The translations under genes were made by a program, and so were the position numbers. Shown here piece by piece: positions 1-12,959 of a stretch of DNA of 64,000 bases (the first letter of the stretch is position 1; every line of letters starts with the position of its first letter). Source of the stretch: Roseovarius salincola (lineage in GTDB: Bacteria; Pseudomonadota; Alphaproteobacteria; Rhodobacterales; Rhodobacteraceae); contig NZ_JAPTNL010000003.1 in assembly GCF_026891095.1 (NCBI RefSeq), positions 248,001 through 312,000 on the forward strand. Direction: 5' to 3'. The notes under the pieces are model-generated. The model was not told the origin of the DNA. It ran no database searches and saw only the letters and a program-made list of their open reading frames with translations.

Positions 1-824
1 CCGGTGAGCAAGCCAAGCGGCAGGAAGATCGCCGCGACCACCGACAGGATCAGCATCTGCCGGTTCATCACCTCGGAGCGGTGCTCCATGATCTGATCCT
101 GCACCACCTGTGCGCGGTCGCGAATCGCGTCCAGCTCCTCGGACAGGCGGGTGACACGCTCGACCGCCTCGCGCAGGCGGCTGCGATCCTCATGGGTCAG
201 CCACGGAAGGTCCTCGATCTCGAAGGTGCTGAGCGCATCGCGCTGCGGCGCGAGATGGCGTCGCAGCTTGATCGCCATGCGCCGCACATCCCCCAGATCC
301 GCGCGCGATACCGCCCAAGGCCCCTGATCGACCTTTTCCTCGATATCGTCGATACGCTCGTTCAGCCCGGCGATCACCGGTTCCGCCCGGTCCGCCAGCC
401 GCAGCGCCAGCCGCGCCACCAGATCGCCGCTGCGCACCGGCCCCTGCCCGCGCAAGGCGGCCTCCCACACATCGCCCGCCGCCATCAGGCGGCGCATCTG
501 GGCCGAAACCACCGCGCGCCCGGTGATCCACAGCCGCACCGACACCATGTCCTCGACCTCGTCGCCGGGGTTCAGGTTGACGCCGCGCAGGTTCATCAGA
601 GCGCCCTCGCCATGCACCGTGCAGCGCGGCCTCGTATCCTGCGCGCCAAGCGCCGCCAGGACCAGCGGATCAAGACCCGACTGCGACAGCCATTCTGGGC
701 CGCCCGTCTGCGACAGATCCACCCTTATCCAGCGCAGAACACCTGCGTCCGGCGCGCCGCCTCCGGGTTCCACCACATGGCCCTGACCCGCCTCGTCCAT
801 GTCCATCGCTTGCACAGCCTGCAT
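1..824 (-). CDS. zntB: ZntB/CorA-family divalent cation transporter, 3' truncated by window edge
   Basis: Inner-membrane metal ion transporter of the CorA/ZntB superfamily, probably zinc or magnesium. The visible 274 residues hold the soluble N-terminal part (a VRLWITGRAVVS strand region), a long charged helix (ERIDDIEEKVDQGPW followed by the VRRMAIKLRRHLAPQRDAL stretch) and the start of the first membrane helix (MLILSVVAAIFLPLGLLTG). The family GMN motif and the second membrane segment fall outside the window, so the GMN assignment cannot be checked. The start at 824 is chosen because a GGAAGGGGG ribosome site lies six bases upstream. It is divergent from valS. ZntB rather than CorA is an inference from overall pattern. 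Confidence 0.8.
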   Translation of the reverse strand, partial: MQAVQAMDMDEAGQGHVVEPGGGAPDAGVLRWIRVDLSQTGGPEWLSQSGLDPLVLAALGAQDTRPRCTVHGEGALMNLRGVNLNPGDEVEDMVSVRLWITGRAVVSAQMRRLMAAGDVWEAALRGQGPVRSGDLVARLALRLADRAEPVIAGLNERIDDIEEKVDQGPWAVSRADLGDVRRMAIKLRRHLAPQRDALSTFEIEDLPWLTHEDRSRLREAVERVTRLSEELDAIRDRAQVVQDQIMEHRSEVMNRQMLILSVVAAIFLPLGLLT

Positions 825-962
825 GATGCCCCCTTCCTGCGGTCCCCGCCCCCGGGGCAGCATGACGCCACAGCGCAATAAATTCCAGCGCCAGCCTTTC
901 CCTTGGCCTGTGCATTCGCTAGAGACGATCCCGACCAAGGACATTCCGCAGGACAGACCCCA

Positions 963-4142
<3,180 letters not shown>

Positions 4143-4187
4143 AGCCGCTACGCCACCGACCTTATACCGACGCGATACCGACGTGAT

Positions 4188-4214
4188 GCCGAAGCCCGAT
4201 TTCCGGGCTTCGGC
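4188..4214. terminator. perfect 11-bp hairpin downstream of valS
   Basis: GCCGAAGCCCG and CGGGCTTCGGC pair perfectly around a five-base loop, 46 bases after the valS stop and 44 before the next start. No T-run follows, so intrinsic termination is only possible; it may equally protect or punctuate the transcript. Confidence 0.4.
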
Positions 4215-4258
4215 CCGCCCCGCTTGCACATCGCGCCGCGATACCGTTAGCTGCCCCC

Positions 4259-5365
4259 ATGACCGAACCAAGCTATACCGACCTTGTTCAGACCCTTCCC
4301 GCCAACGTGCCTTTCGTCGGCCCCGAGGAACAGGAACGCGCCCGCGGCGCCCCTTTCCGCGCCCGTCTCGGCGCCAATGAAAGCCTGTTCGGCCCCTCCC
4401 CCGCCGCCGTCAAAGCCATGCAGGCCGAGGCGCTCGAAAGCTGGAAATACGGCGATCCCTCCAGCTATGAACTGCGCGCCGCACTGGCCACCGGGATCGG
4501 CTGTGACGTTGAAAATATCCTTGTAGGAGAAGGGATTGACGGACTTCTCGGCAATCTTGTGCGGCTGCTGGTGGCGCCGGGTGACGCGGTGGTCACATCC
4601 GACGGCGCCTATCCGACCTTCAACTATCACGTCGCCGGTTTCGGCGGCGCGCTGCACAAGGTCCCCTATCGCGACGATCACGAAGACCCCGCCGCCCTGT
4701 TAACAAAGGCGAAAGAGGTTGATGCCAAGCTGGTCTACCTTGCCAATCCCGACAATCCGATGGGCAGCTGGCACTCCGGCAGCGACATTCGCGCCGCGCT
4801 GGATGACCTGCCCGAGGGCTGTCTTTTGCTGCTCGACGAGGCCTATATCGAATTCGCCCCCGAAGGCACCGCCGCCATGATCGACGCGGATGACCCGCGC
4901 GTGATAAAAATGAGAACGTTTTCAAAGGCTTACGGAATGGCCGGGGCGCGTATCGGCTATGCGATCGGGGCGCGCGGCCTGATCCGCAGTTTCGACAAGA
5001 TCCGCAACCATTTCGGCATGAACCGCATGGCGCAGGCAGGGGCTCTGGCGGCCTTTGGCGATGCGGCTTGGCTCTTGCATGTGCAAGGCGAAGTGGCCCG
5101 CGCCCGCGACCGTATCGCCTTGATCGCGCAGGAAAATGGCCTGCGCGCCCTGCCCTCGGCCACCAATTTCGTGGCCGTGGATTGCGGCGCCGACGGCGCT
5201 TTCGCCAGCGCCGTTCTGGAGGCTTTGGTCGCGCGCGGTGTCTTCGTGCGCAAACCCTTCGTTACCCCGCAGGATCGCTGTATCCGCATCAGTTGCGGGC
5301 GACCCCAGGATCTTGACGTGTTGGCCGAGACCCTGCCGGAGGCATTGGCGGCGGCACGCGGTTGA
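4259..5365 (+). CDS. HisC-like pyridoxal-phosphate aminotransferase
   Basis: Fold type I, class I/II aminotransferase of 368 residues, close in pattern to histidinol-phosphate aminotransferase (HisC). The N-terminal LGANESLFGPSPAA block matches the HisC LxxNENP-type substrate region. LLDEAYIEF carries the PLP-pyridine-contacting Asp. TFSKAYGMAGARIGY carries the Schiff-base lysine (Lys223), and the C-terminal CIRISCGRP holds the carboxylate-binding Arg. It stands apart from other his genes here, so histidine synthesis is one option. Related roseobacter genes act on other 2-oxo acids, and the substrate is not decided by sequence. A small membrane-protein gene follows 58 bases downstream. Confidence 0.85.
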   Translation: MTEPSYTDLVQTLPANVPFVGPEEQERARGAPFRARLGANESLFGPSPAAVKAMQAEALESWKYGDPSSYELRAALATGIGCDVENILVGEGIDGLLGNLVRLLVAPGDAVVTSDGAYPTFNYHVAGFGGALHKVPYRDDHEDPAALLTKAKEVDAKLVYLANPDNPMGSWHSGSDIRAALDDLPEGCLLLLDEAYIEFAPEGTAAMIDADDPRVIKMRTFSKAYGMAGARIGYAIGARGLIRSFDKIRNHFGMNRMAQAGALAAFGDAAWLLHVQGEVARARDRIALIAQENGLRALPSATNFVAVDCGADGAFASAVLEALVARGVFVRKPFVTPQDRCIRISCGRPQDLDVLAETLPEALAAARG

Positions 5366-5423
5366 TCCGCCCCGCGTCGGAAAATTTTCGCTGACAGACC
5401 GGCAAGCTGCGGTAGACTTGGGC

Positions 5424-5627
5424 ATGAAACGCGGAATTTTGCCCAAGGCTCCGAATTACACCAACGCGGCCCTGATCATGGGGCTGGTGAATTTGCTTTG
5501 GATTTTCATTGTCTTATGGGCAACGCTTGGCTTTGCAGCCGTCTGCGCCGCGGGCTATGGGCTGAACCTGCTGATATCGCGGCTGGCACGGGGCGCGCGG
5601 CATTCAGGCCGCCGCGATCACCCCTGA
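5424..5627 (+). CDS. small membrane protein downstream of HisC-like gene
   Basis: 67-residue protein with one or two hydrophobic helices (ALIMGLVNLLWIFIVLWATL and GFAAVCAAGYGLNLLI) and a basic C-terminus, so probably an inner-membrane protein with a cytoplasmic tail. The ATG at 5424 is chosen because the protein reads as a typical short membrane protein from there. Its position right behind a HisC-like gene is, from memory, conserved in roseobacters, where it is sometimes labelled histidinol phosphate aminotransferase by carry-over; nothing in the sequence supports an enzymatic role. Its last 24 bases overlap the end of the convergent aminotransferase. Confidence 0.6.
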   Translation: MKRGILPKAPNYTNAALIMGLVNLLWIFIVLWATLGFAAVCAAGYGLNLLISRLARGARHSGRRDHP

Positions 5628-6800
5628 CGCTGCCTCCAGCGCGCCGTGGCCATGCGGTATGTCCAACGCCACCAGCCCCGCCTGCACCGCGCCCAGCATA
5701 CCCTGCACCATATGGGCATTCACATGGCCCATGTGGCCAATGCGGAAAAACCCGTGCCAGGCCGGGTCGCCGGGTTCAGCCATGCCCAGTCCGATCCCCA
5801 ATGTCACGCCCGCCTTCTGCTGCACCCATTCGCGCAGCGCAGTGCCATGGGGCTGCCCGATGCGCAGCGCCGTCACCGCATGACTGCGCAGCCCCTTGTC
5901 GGCCACATTCAATGCCAGCGGGCCGTCCTCGGCCCATGTCTCACACGCCGCCCAGATCGCCTGCGCCAGCCGCGCATGGCGCGCCCAGACCGCCTCGATT
6001 CCCTCATTGTGGATCATGTCCAGCGCCGCGCGCAGGCCATATAGGTGATGGGTAGGCGCGGTGCCCCCGAAATACTGGTAGAACAGCGCCGGATCCGCGC
6101 GTGGCACCCAGTCCCAATAGCGGCTGACAACATCGCGATGCGTCCGCGCTTCGGCGGCCTTGTCGCCGAAATAGACAAAGCCAAGTCCCGGCGGCACCAT
6201 CAGCCCTTTCTGGCTGCCCGCGACCATCACATCCACGCCCCAGGCGTCCATCTCGAAGCGGTCACAGGCCAGCGAGGCGATGCAATCGGCCATCAAAAGC
6301 GCAGGATGCCCCGCGGCGTCCATCGCTGCGCGGATTGCCGGGATATCATTGCGGATCGAGGTCGATGTGTCCACATGCGTGACCAACACCGCCTTGATTT
6401 CATGCGTGGAATCTGCGCGAAGCAGCGTTTCAATCCTGTCGGGATCGGCCGGGGATTGCTTGCCGAAATCCTCCAGATCGACCTTGATCCCGAGGCCCGA
6501 GGCGACCTCGGCCCAACCGTGGCCGAAGCGCCCCGTCGCGGGCACCAGTACCTTGTCGCCGGGCGACAGCACGTTGCTCAGGGCCGCTTCCCAAGCACCG
6601 TGGCCATTGCTGATATAGATCGCGACATGCTTTTCGGTGCGGGCCACCCGCTTCAGATCGTTGGTCAGGCCCGGCATCATGGCGATCAGCTCCCCCTCGT
6701 AGATATTGGGGGCCGCGCGATGCATTTCGCGCAAGACCGCGTCGGGCACCACGGAGGGTCCCGGAATGGCCAGGTAAGGGCGACCGTTGCTCAGCGTCAT
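5604..6800 (-). CDS. class V aminotransferase (alanine/serine/aspartate--glyoxylate type)
   Basis: PLP-dependent fold type I enzyme of 398 residues. The N-terminus IPGPSVVPDAVLREMH is typical of alanine--glyoxylate and serine--glyoxylate aminotransferases, and VAGSQKGLMVPPG carries the PLP-binding lysine (Lys198). THVDTSTSIRNDI and MADCIASLACDRFEMDAWGVD form the cofactor pocket. Members of this family in roseobacters and Paracoccus include serine--glyoxylate and aspartate--glyoxylate (BhcA-like) enzymes. No bhcBCD or glyA genes are adjacent, so substrate choice is open. It is divergently transcribed from the phosphatase gene at 6944. Confidence 0.85.
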   Translation of the reverse strand: MTLSNGRPYLAIPGPSVVPDAVLREMHRAAPNIYEGELIAMMPGLTNDLKRVARTEKHVAIYISNGHGAWEAALSNVLSPGDKVLVPATGRFGHGWAEVASGLGIKVDLEDFGKQSPADPDRIETLLRADSTHEIKAVLVTHVDTSTSIRNDIPAIRAAMDAAGHPALLMADCIASLACDRFEMDAWGVDVMVAGSQKGLMVPPGLGFVYFGDKAAEARTHRDVVSRYWDWVPRADPALFYQYFGGTAPTHHLYGLRAALDMIHNEGIEAVWARHARLAQAIWAACETWAEDGPLALNVADKGLRSHAVTALRIGQPHGTALREWVQQKAGVTLGIGLGMAEPGDPAWHGFFRIGHMGHVNAHMVQGMLGAVQAGLVALDIPHGHGALEAASGVIAAA

Positions 6801-6943
6801 GCTTGTTTTCTCCTGAGTTCGCCGGCCGACATTACGCCGCTCGTCGCTGCCGTCAATCGCCGCGACGGCTTGCCTTGGCGGCGCTCTCCGCCTACATGGG
6901 GCATTCGGGTAAAGGGTCAGGTCGTACGGAGCGCATTCCCCTC

Positions 6944-7627
6944 ATGAAACTCATCCAACGGATCGTAGATTGGGAGCGTTCGGTGCGCACCTCCTATGAC
7001 ACGGACCTGTCCACGCCCGAAAACCGCCGCCGCGCGCATATCTACAACTTGTGGTTCGATCACGCGATCCTGCGCAAGGTCTGGACCAATTTCTATCCGG
7101 TCGCCCCGGGGGTCTATCGCTCGAACCAGCCCACGCATGAACGTTTCGTCAAGCTCAAGGAAAAAGGGATCAAAACGATCCTCAATCTGCGCGGCGCCGG
7201 TGGCGCGGCACATTACCTTGTCGAGGAGGAAAGCTGCCGCGATCTGGGCCTGACGCTGGTGAACGTCAACCTGAGGGCTCGTCATGCGGCCCCCCGGCGC
7301 GAGATCAAGGCGCTGATCCGGGCGTTCCGCGAGATCGAGAAACCCTTTGTCATGCACTGTAAATCGGGCGCTGACCGGGCCGGATTCGCCGCCGCGATCT
7401 ATCTGCTGGTGATTGAGGGGCGACCGATATCAGAAGCGCGAAAGATGCTGAGCGTGAAGTATATTCACTTCAAATGGTCGCGCACCGGCATCCTCGATTA
7501 TATCCTTGATCGATTCGAGGCCGCCCATAAGGAAACCGGCGTCGATTTCGAGAGCTGGCTGCATACCGACTACAGGGCCATCCCGATGCAGGAAGCCTAT
7601 GAAGCCACGCACAGGCCGATCCTCTGA
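6944..7627 (+). CDS. dual-specificity/tyrosine-type protein phosphatase
   Basis: 227-residue cysteine-based phosphatase. The P-loop is HCKSGADRAG with nucleophile Cys139 and phosphate-binding Arg145; it fits the HCx5R rule. The region before it (GVYRSNQPTHERFVKLKEKG then KTILNLRG) is the usual fold start of bacterial DSP-like enzymes. The ATG at 6944 (MKLIQRIVDW) is preferred over in-frame upstream starts because the conserved part starts there and upstream codons read as intergenic. The substrate could be a phosphoprotein, a phosphoinositide-like lipid or another small phosphate ester. Its stop lies three bases from the end of the convergent glycosyltransferase. Confidence 0.8.
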   Translation: MKLIQRIVDWERSVRTSYDTDLSTPENRRRAHIYNLWFDHAILRKVWTNFYPVAPGVYRSNQPTHERFVKLKEKGIKTILNLRGAGGAAHYLVEEESCRDLGLTLVNVNLRARHAAPRREIKALIRAFREIEKPFVMHCKSGADRAGFAAAIYLLVIEGRPISEARKMLSVKYIHFKWSRTGILDYILDRFEAAHKETGVDFESWLHTDYRAIPMQEAYEATHRPIL

Positions 7628-7630
7628 GCC

Positions 7631-8302
7631 TCAGTAGCGCCGCGCCAGGTCCTCGGGCCTTGCCCCCATCAGATAGCGCATGAGCAGCACGATATTGCGC
7701 GCGCCACGGCGGAGCCAGCCCGCACGCCGATAGCGCGCCGCGCTGGTCGTGACCTTGCCCGGCAAGCGTTGCAGGCGCCTGCCAAGCGCCCGGGCGATGG
7801 CGACATCCTCCATCAGCACGATATCAGGGTATCCCCCGACCGCGTCATACTCGCTGCGCGAGATCAGCAACCCCTGATCGCCATAGGGAAGGTGAAACAA
7901 CCAGGAGCGCAGGTTTGCCCAGACCGCGACGCATGCAGGCGCAAACCCCGCCGCATCGAATTGCAGTCCGAAAAAGGCCGGGCGACCCTCCTCCATCTGC
8001 GCGCGCACCAACTCTGCCCAACCGCCGGGCAAGACCGTATCGGCGTGCAGGAACAACAGCCACGCACCGCCCGCGGCCTCGGCCCCACGGCCCAGTTGCC
8101 CACCGCGCGACGCACAGCCGGTGACCACCAGCGCACCGGCCTCCTCGGCGATCCGCAACGTCGCATCCAGCGAGCCGCCATCCGAGATGATCAGTTCGCG
8201 GATCAACCCCTCCTGCAACCCTTCGGCCAATGCGGGCAGGGAATGCGCCAACCCCTCGGCCGCATCGAGGGTCGGTATCACGATCGACAGTTCCGCACGC
8301 AT
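7631..8302 (-). CDS. family 2-type glycosyltransferase (TIGR04283-like)
   Basis: 223-residue GT-A fold glycosyltransferase. It begins with ELSIVIPTLDAAEGL, has the nucleotide-binding ELIISDGGSLDAT and the LFLHADTVLP stretch, where HAD stands at the metal-binding DxD position. The later GYPDIVLMEDVAIARALGR carries the ED acid. The pattern matches a small family known as TIGR04283, sometimes associated with arsenosugar or unknown sugar transfer; the acceptor is unknown. Start 8302 is chosen over 8323 because a GGGGG ribosome site sits about seven bases upstream of it. It is divergent from ygfZ. Confidence 0.8.
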   Translation of the reverse strand: MRAELSIVIPTLDAAEGLAHSLPALAEGLQEGLIRELIISDGGSLDATLRIAEEAGALVVTGCASRGGQLGRGAEAAGGAWLLFLHADTVLPGGWAELVRAQMEEGRPAFFGLQFDAAGFAPACVAVWANLRSWLFHLPYGDQGLLISRSEYDAVGGYPDIVLMEDVAIARALGRRLQRLPGKVTTSAARYRRAGWLRRGARNIVLLMRYLMGARPEDLARRY

Positions 8303-8367
8303 CTGCACCCCCTGTTGCCACACGCGACAAGACCTATATTACAGGTCGAAACGCGACGGGAGTGGCA

Positions 8368-9099
8368 ATGACACGCACGATCCTCGAAATCACAGGCACG
8401 GAGGCGCAGGATTTTCTGCAAGGGCTGGTCACGAATGATCTTTGCAAGCTCGATCAGGGGCTGGTCTATGCGGCGATGCTGACGCCGCAGGGCAAGTATC
8501 TGGCCGATTTCTTCCTTGCGCGTCAAGGCGACACAATCCTTCTGGACGTCGACATGAGTCTTGCCGACAGCCTTCTCAAACGGCTCAACATGTATAAGCT
8601 GCGCGCCGATGTGGCCATTTCGCAGAGCGATCTGAACCTGATGCGCGGCACCGGCCCCGCCCCTGAGAGCGCGCTGAATGACCCGCGCCATCCCGAATTG
8701 GGCTGGCGGCTTTATGGCGAGATGTCAGGCGATGATGGCACCGACTGGGATGCGATCCGCGTGGCGCACTGCATTCCCGAGACCGGCATCGAGCTGACGC
8801 CCGACAGTTTCATCCTGGAAGCCGGTTTCGAGCGCCTGAGCGGCGTCGATTTCCGCAAGGGCTGCTATGTCGGGCAAGAGGTGACTGCCCGGATGAAACA
8901 CAAGACCGAGCTGCGCAAGGGCCTTGCCGGTGTCGAGGTCACGGGCGAAGCGCCAGTCGGCACTCCGATCACCACGGACGGCAAAGCCGTCGGCACGCTT
9001 TTCACGCAATCGGGCGGCAAGGGCATCGCCTATCTTCGCTTTGATCGCGCCAAGGGGGTTATGCAGGCAGGCGAAGCGACACTGCGCTACACACCATGA
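8368..9099 (+). CDS. ygfZ: YgfZ/GcvT-domain protein, folate-dependent Fe-S cluster factor
   Basis: 243-residue protein of the YgfZ family. Relatives use tetrahydrofolate to help maturation or repair of certain Fe-S enzymes in the cytoplasm. The signature FRKGCYVGQEVTARM contains the conserved KGCYxGQE motif with its functional cysteine. The N-terminus (GTEAQDFLQGLVTNDL) fits the GcvT-like domain. Start 8368 has a GGGAG ribosome site six bases upstream; an earlier in-frame start would run into the promoter region shared with the glycosyltransferase. Length is short compared with the E. coli protein (326 residues) but usual for alphaproteobacteria. Confidence 0.85.
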   Translation: MTRTILEITGTEAQDFLQGLVTNDLCKLDQGLVYAAMLTPQGKYLADFFLARQGDTILLDVDMSLADSLLKRLNMYKLRADVAISQSDLNLMRGTGPAPESALNDPRHPELGWRLYGEMSGDDGTDWDAIRVAHCIPETGIELTPDSFILEAGFERLSGVDFRKGCYVGQEVTARMKHKTELRKGLAGVEVTGEAPVGTPITTDGKAVGTLFTQSGGKGIAYLRFDRAKGVMQAGEATLRYTP

Positions 9100-9102
9100 G
9101 CC

Positions 9103-9131
9103 ATCGGGCGCGACTCATCTTCGTGCCCGAT
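9103..9131. terminator. 7-bp inverted repeat between convergent ygfZ and efp
   Basis: ATCGGGC at 9103-9109 and GCCCGAT at 9125-9131 face each other over 15 bases between two convergent stop codons. There is no T-run, so a two-way terminator is a suggestion from position only. Confidence 0.3.
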
Positions 9132-9159
9132 TAGTTGAGTGAAAGGCTGCGCCAGTTGC

Positions 9160-9723
9160 TCAGGCCCGCTCGGCGTATTCCATGGTTTCGGTATTGACGA
9201 CGATGTCTTCGTCGGACCCCACGAAGGGCGGCACCATCACCTTGATACCATTGTCCAGCACCGCCGGCTTGAAGCTGTTGGCTGCGGTCTGTCCCTTGAC
9301 CACCGGCTCCGTCTCGACCACGCGACAGACGACTTTCTGGGGCAATGCGGCGCTGAGCGCCTCGTTATCGTAATACTCGATCTGCACCGTCATCCCGTCT
9401 TGCAGGAAGGGACGGCGATCGCCCAGAATTTCGGCGGGCAGTTCGATCTGCTCAAAGGTCTCACTGTCCATGAAGACCAACTGACCATCAGTTTCATAAA
9501 GAAACTGCTGGTCCTTCTGCTCCAGACGGACGCGCTCCACCTTGTCGGCGCTGCGGAACCGCTCGTTGAGCTTGGAACCGTTGCGCAGGTTGCGCATTTC
9601 GACCTGGGCGAAGGCACCACCCTTGCCGGGCTTGACGTGATCGACCTTCACGGCGGTCCACAGGCCGCCGTTATGTTCCAGGATATTTCCGGGTCTGATC
9701 TCGTTTCCATTGATCTTGGGCAT
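9160..9723 (-). CDS. efp: translation elongation factor P
   Basis: 187-residue cytosolic factor that relieves ribosome stalling at polyproline stretches. Recognised from [19 protein letters not shown], then the loop [19 protein letters not shown], where the lysine of KPGKGGAF (about residue 34) is the site modified by EpmA-type lysylation in other bacteria. The rest has the three OB-like domains, ending near [24 protein letters not shown]. The ATG at 9723 gives the standard N-terminus. Upstream in-frame codons read as non-coding. No epmA or epmB is present in the window. Confidence 0.95.
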   Translation of the reverse strand: MPKINGNEIRPGNILEHNGGLWTAVKVDHVKPGKGGAFAQVEMRNLRNGSKLNERFRSADKVERVRLEQKDQQFLYETDGQLVFMDSETFEQIELPAEILGDRRPFLQDGMTVQIEYYDNEALSAALPQKVVCRVVETEPVVKGQTAANSFKPAVLDNGIKVMVPPFVGSDEDIVVNTETMEYAERA

Positions 9724-9941
9724 TCTAGCAAAACCATGACAAAAGGTTGATGGAAGATTGAGCCCCCCTATATCTGGGGAGAAGATGACTGGCAAGATGA
9801 CGATCCCCCGTGCCGAACACAGGCTCCGATATGCACAAAACGCATAGAAGCTATGCGTGTGCGCTCTATCCGAATCGATCAAACTTCGCCATAACCGACT
9901 GCACGCCGAAAACACAAGAGCAATAACATCAAGGACGAACC

Positions 9942-10262
9942 ATGACGGATTTCGTTGACGGCACGGCCTTCAATGCCGAACAGGGCAACCGTGCCCGTAA
10001 ACTATTTGCAGCCGTAGTTCTGGCCGCGCTGGATGACGCCATCGCGGATGACAAGAAATACGGTAACGGCCCCGAGCAGATCGCCCGGTGGGCACGCTCG
10101 CGCGATGGCCGCGAGGTGCTGTCCTGTGCCGGTATCGACCCCAATGAGCGCGTCGTCGACGGCCTCATGGATTTCGTGTCCAAGGGCGTGCGCACCTCGG
10201 TCGCATTGTCGCGCGAGGAAAGCGAACGGCGCAACGCCGCTGCACAGGCCGAAGCTGCCTGA
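9942..10262 (+). CDS. conserved Rhodobacterales protein (DUF6280-like)
   Basis: 106-residue soluble, mostly helical protein. It begins [20 protein letters not shown] and has a conserved-looking core ([20 protein letters not shown]). From memory this matches a short protein conserved across roseobacters (DUF6280); no function is known to me. No signal peptide or membrane segment is visible. An intrinsic terminator follows 28 bases after the stop, so it is probably a single-gene transcript, which fits a well-expressed small protein. Confidence 0.6.
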   Translation: MTDFVDGTAFNAEQGNRARKLFAAVVLAALDDAIADDKKYGNGPEQIARWARSRDGREVLSCAGIDPNERVVDGLMDFVSKGVRTSVALSREESERRNAAAQAEAA

Positions 10263-10289
10263 ACACAATACAAAATCGCTGCAAAAGAC

Positions 10290-10314
10290 CCTGCCGGACA
10301 CGGCAGGGTTTTTC
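10290..10314 (+). terminator. intrinsic terminator after the DUF6280-like gene
   Basis: CCCTGCCG and CGGCAGGG form an 8-bp GC-rich stem with a four-base loop (10290-10309), followed directly by five T's. This is a textbook rho-independent terminator for the upstream + strand gene. Confidence 0.85.
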
Positions 10315-10386
10315 CTTTGCCCCCCTTGCCGCATGATTTGCAACCGTCTTCCAACGTGGCGGTCCAGCCTGTATCACCACGCTTGA

Positions 10387-11859
10387 ATGACAGGAGTGCG
10401 GGACGTGGCAAAATCGATCATGATTCAGGGCGCAGGGTCGAATGTGGGCAAGTCCATGCTTGTCGCCGGTCTGGCACGCGCCTTCGCCAATCGCGGCCTC
10501 TCGGTTGCACCATTCAAGCCACAGAACATGTCGAACAACGCCGCCGTGACACCCGAGGGCGGCGAGATCGGCCGCGCGCAGGCGCTTCAGGCGATGGCCG
10601 CGCGCCGACAGCCCCATACCGACATGAATCCGGTCCTTCTCAAACCCGAAAGCGAGACCGGCGCTCAGATCATCCTTCAGGGGCGCCGCTTCGCGACGAT
10701 GCGCGCCAAGGGCTACACGCAGAAGAAACCGGAACTTCTGGCCCCGGCCCTTGAAAGCTTTCGCCGGCTCTGCGCGGGTGCCGATCTCGTGCTGGTCGAA
10801 GGCGCTGGAAGCCCCGCTGAAATCAACCTTCGCAAAGGCGACATCGCCAATATGGGTTTCGCCGAGGCCGCAGACTTGCCCGTCATTCTGGTGGGCGACA
10901 TCGACCGCGGTGGTGTGATCGCGCAGATCGTCGGCACGCAGGCGGTGTTGTCCATTGCCGATGCCGGACGGATCAAGGCCTTCGCCATCAACAAGTTTCG
11001 CGGCGATACCAGCCTGTTTGACGCAGGCATGACGGCCATCGAACAGCGCACCGGCTGGCTGCCATTGGGCATACTGCCCTGGTTCGCCGATGCCTGGCGG
11101 CTCCCGGCCGAAGACGTGATGGATCTTTGTTCGGCCCCGGGTGGCGGATTCAAGGTCGCGGTACCGCGCCTGGGGCGGATCGCCAATTTCGACGACCTCG
11201 ATCCGCTTTCTTCGGAGCCGGGAGTCAGCATCGAGATCATAGAACCCGGTCAGCCATTGCCGGGCGATGCCGATCTGGTATTGCTGCCGGGCAGCAAGTC
11301 GACCATCGCCGATCTGGGTCATTTTCGCGCTCAGGGGTGGGATATCGACCTTCAGGCGCATATCCGGCGCGGCGGGCATGTGTTGGGCCTCTGTGGTGGC
11401 TACCAGATGCTGGGGCGCGAGATCGCCGACCCCGAAGGGATCGAAGGCGCGCCCGGCGTGGTGGCGGGGCTTGGGCATCTGGACGTGACGACCGTAATGA
11501 AACCGGAAAAGCGCCTGTCCCTGACCAGCGCGATCTACATTGCCACCGGCGACCCGGTGCAAGGTTATGAAATCCACCTCGGCGAGACGACCGGACCCGA
11601 TTGCGCGCGCGCTTGGCTTCATCTGGATGACCGGCCCGAAGGCGCGGAGTCAGTATCGGGGCGGGTGCGCGGCACTTATCTGCATGGGCTTTTCGCCTCG
11701 GACAGTTTCCGCGCTGCGTTTATGGGTGAACTCGGCGTGGCGTCGGGGCTGCGCTATGATGCAAGCGTCGACGACACGCTGGAAGCGCTTGCGCACCATG
11801 TCGAAACCCATCTCGATCTTGACCGGATATTGGAACTGGCCGCGACGCCGCGCGGTTAG
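10387..11859 (+). CDS. cobQ: adenosylcobyric acid synthase (glutamine-hydrolysing)
   Basis: 490-residue CobQ/CbiP amidase of cobalamin synthesis; it amidates four side-chain carboxylates of the corrin ring using glutamine and ATP. The N-terminal dethiobiotin-synthetase-like domain starts [18 protein letters not shown] (P-loop) and continues [20 protein letters not shown]. The C-terminal class I glutaminase domain has [13 protein letters not shown] with nucleophile Cys336 and the GTYLHGLF block with the catalytic His. No other cob genes are adjacent. It converges on the acidic protein at 11856, the two stops overlapping by four bases. Confidence 0.93.
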   Translation: MTGVRDVAKSIMIQGAGSNVGKSMLVAGLARAFANRGLSVAPFKPQNMSNNAAVTPEGGEIGRAQALQAMAARRQPHTDMNPVLLKPESETGAQIILQGRRFATMRAKGYTQKKPELLAPALESFRRLCAGADLVLVEGAGSPAEINLRKGDIANMGFAEAADLPVILVGDIDRGGVIAQIVGTQAVLSIADAGRIKAFAINKFRGDTSLFDAGMTAIEQRTGWLPLGILPWFADAWRLPAEDVMDLCSAPGGGFKVAVPRLGRIANFDDLDPLSSEPGVSIEIIEPGQPLPGDADLVLLPGSKSTIADLGHFRAQGWDIDLQAHIRRGGHVLGLCGGYQMLGREIADPEGIEGAPGVVAGLGHLDVTTVMKPEKRLSLTSAIYIATGDPVQGYEIHLGETTGPDCARAWLHLDDRPEGAESVSGRVRGTYLHGLFASDSFRAAFMGELGVASGLRYDASVDDTLEALAHHVETHLDLDRILELAATPRG

Positions 11860-12887
11860 TCGAATTCCTGGCTGGTCAGCGCGCGGTGAATCTCGCGGCG
11901 CACAAGTTTGCGCACGTTGCGGGTGATCCGCTCGCCCAAGGCGCCCTGAAGCTCCTGACGCACGATCTCGCTGACCATGTCGCGCAGCGCGTCTTCGTCC
12001 AGAACGGCCTCATCCGCATTGTCCCAGAATTCGGAATCGTCCTCTTCGTCGCCTTGCTGATGCATTGCGTCATGCCCAGGTTGTGCGGCGACCTCGGGCG
12101 CGGGATCATCCTGCGCCTCTGCGCCCTCGCCAGAAACTTGGGATTCGTCATCGCCCGTTTCCGGCGCGTCCGGCGCGAATGCCACGCTTCGGAACACGGT
12201 GGGATCGCCATCGGCATCTGACCCGCGAGACTCGGGTTCGGGCGGGTAATCTTCCCACGCCATTGGTGTGACATCCGAGCCGGAATAGGGATCATCGGTT
12301 TCGCCATCGGGTTCCCACTCGTCATCGCGCGCTGCAACCGCGGCTTCGACTTCGGCGATACGGTCCTCCAATGCGCAGATCTCGGCATCGCCTACAGACT
12401 CCGCGTCCGGATCCTCGCCCACATTGTCATCCCCAAGGGGCAAATCCTCATCACTTGCCTCGAGAGGTTCGATATCGCCTGGTTCCTCTGGGGGTTCGTC
12501 ATGGGAGGAGGCTTCGGATGTCTCATCCTGCGCCGGGTCCGTGGCGGTTTCATCCTCTCGGGTGATCCAAGATCCGGTATCGGACGCAGCGTCTGGCTCA
12601 TCATCCGATTCGCGCGTAGCGACATCATCTCCGTCACGGGCGACATGCCGGAATTCAAACCGGTCTCCAGCCGGTCCGGTGCCATGTGCATCGGACATCA
12701 GCGGCACCTCCGCAGGGGTCTCATCGGCCTCGTCCACACGCAGCGCGGGTGTCAAAACAAGCTTGTTGGTGCTTTCAAAACTGGTCCCGACCACACCGCC
12801 GGGTTTCTCGCGCTCACCGCTCGAAACCAGACGCCGGATTGAGGACAAGACATCCTCGATTTCCGCATTGCTGACGGGATCAGACAT
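11856..12887 (-). CDS. acidic PopZ/DUF2497-like protein
   Basis: 343-residue protein in three parts: a short conserved N-terminal helix ([20 protein letters not shown]), about 240 residues that are strongly acidic and low in complexity, and a conserved C-terminal helical part ([20 protein letters not shown] then [12 protein letters not shown]). This layout resembles PopZ, the pole-organising scaffold of Caulobacter, and the DUF2497 family; the similarity is by pattern only. Start 12887 has AGGAAT just upstream. It follows pcm and tolC on the same strand, a block that I recall as conserved in roseobacters. A role at the cell pole is inference. Confidence 0.6.
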   Translation of the reverse strand: MSDPVSNAEIEDVLSSIRRLVSSGEREKPGGVVGTSFESTNKLVLTPALRVDEADETPAEVPLMSDAHGTGPAGDRFEFRHVARDGDDVATRESDDEPDAASDTGSWITREDETATDPAQDETSEASSHDEPPEEPGDIEPLEASDEDLPLGDDNVGEDPDAESVGDAEICALEDRIAEVEAAVAARDDEWEPDGETDDPYSGSDVTPMAWEDYPPEPESRGSDADGDPTVFRSVAFAPDAPETGDDESQVSGEGAEAQDDPAPEVAAQPGHDAMHQQGDEEDDSEFWDNADEAVLDEDALRDMVSEIVRQELQGALGERITRNVRKLVRREIHRALTSQEFD

Positions 12888-12959
12888 ATTCCTGCACCAC
12901 TCTTGCCTCACCCAAGTTTATCTCCGAGGGCGTGTTCACACAACTGGTTAGGTCGTGTT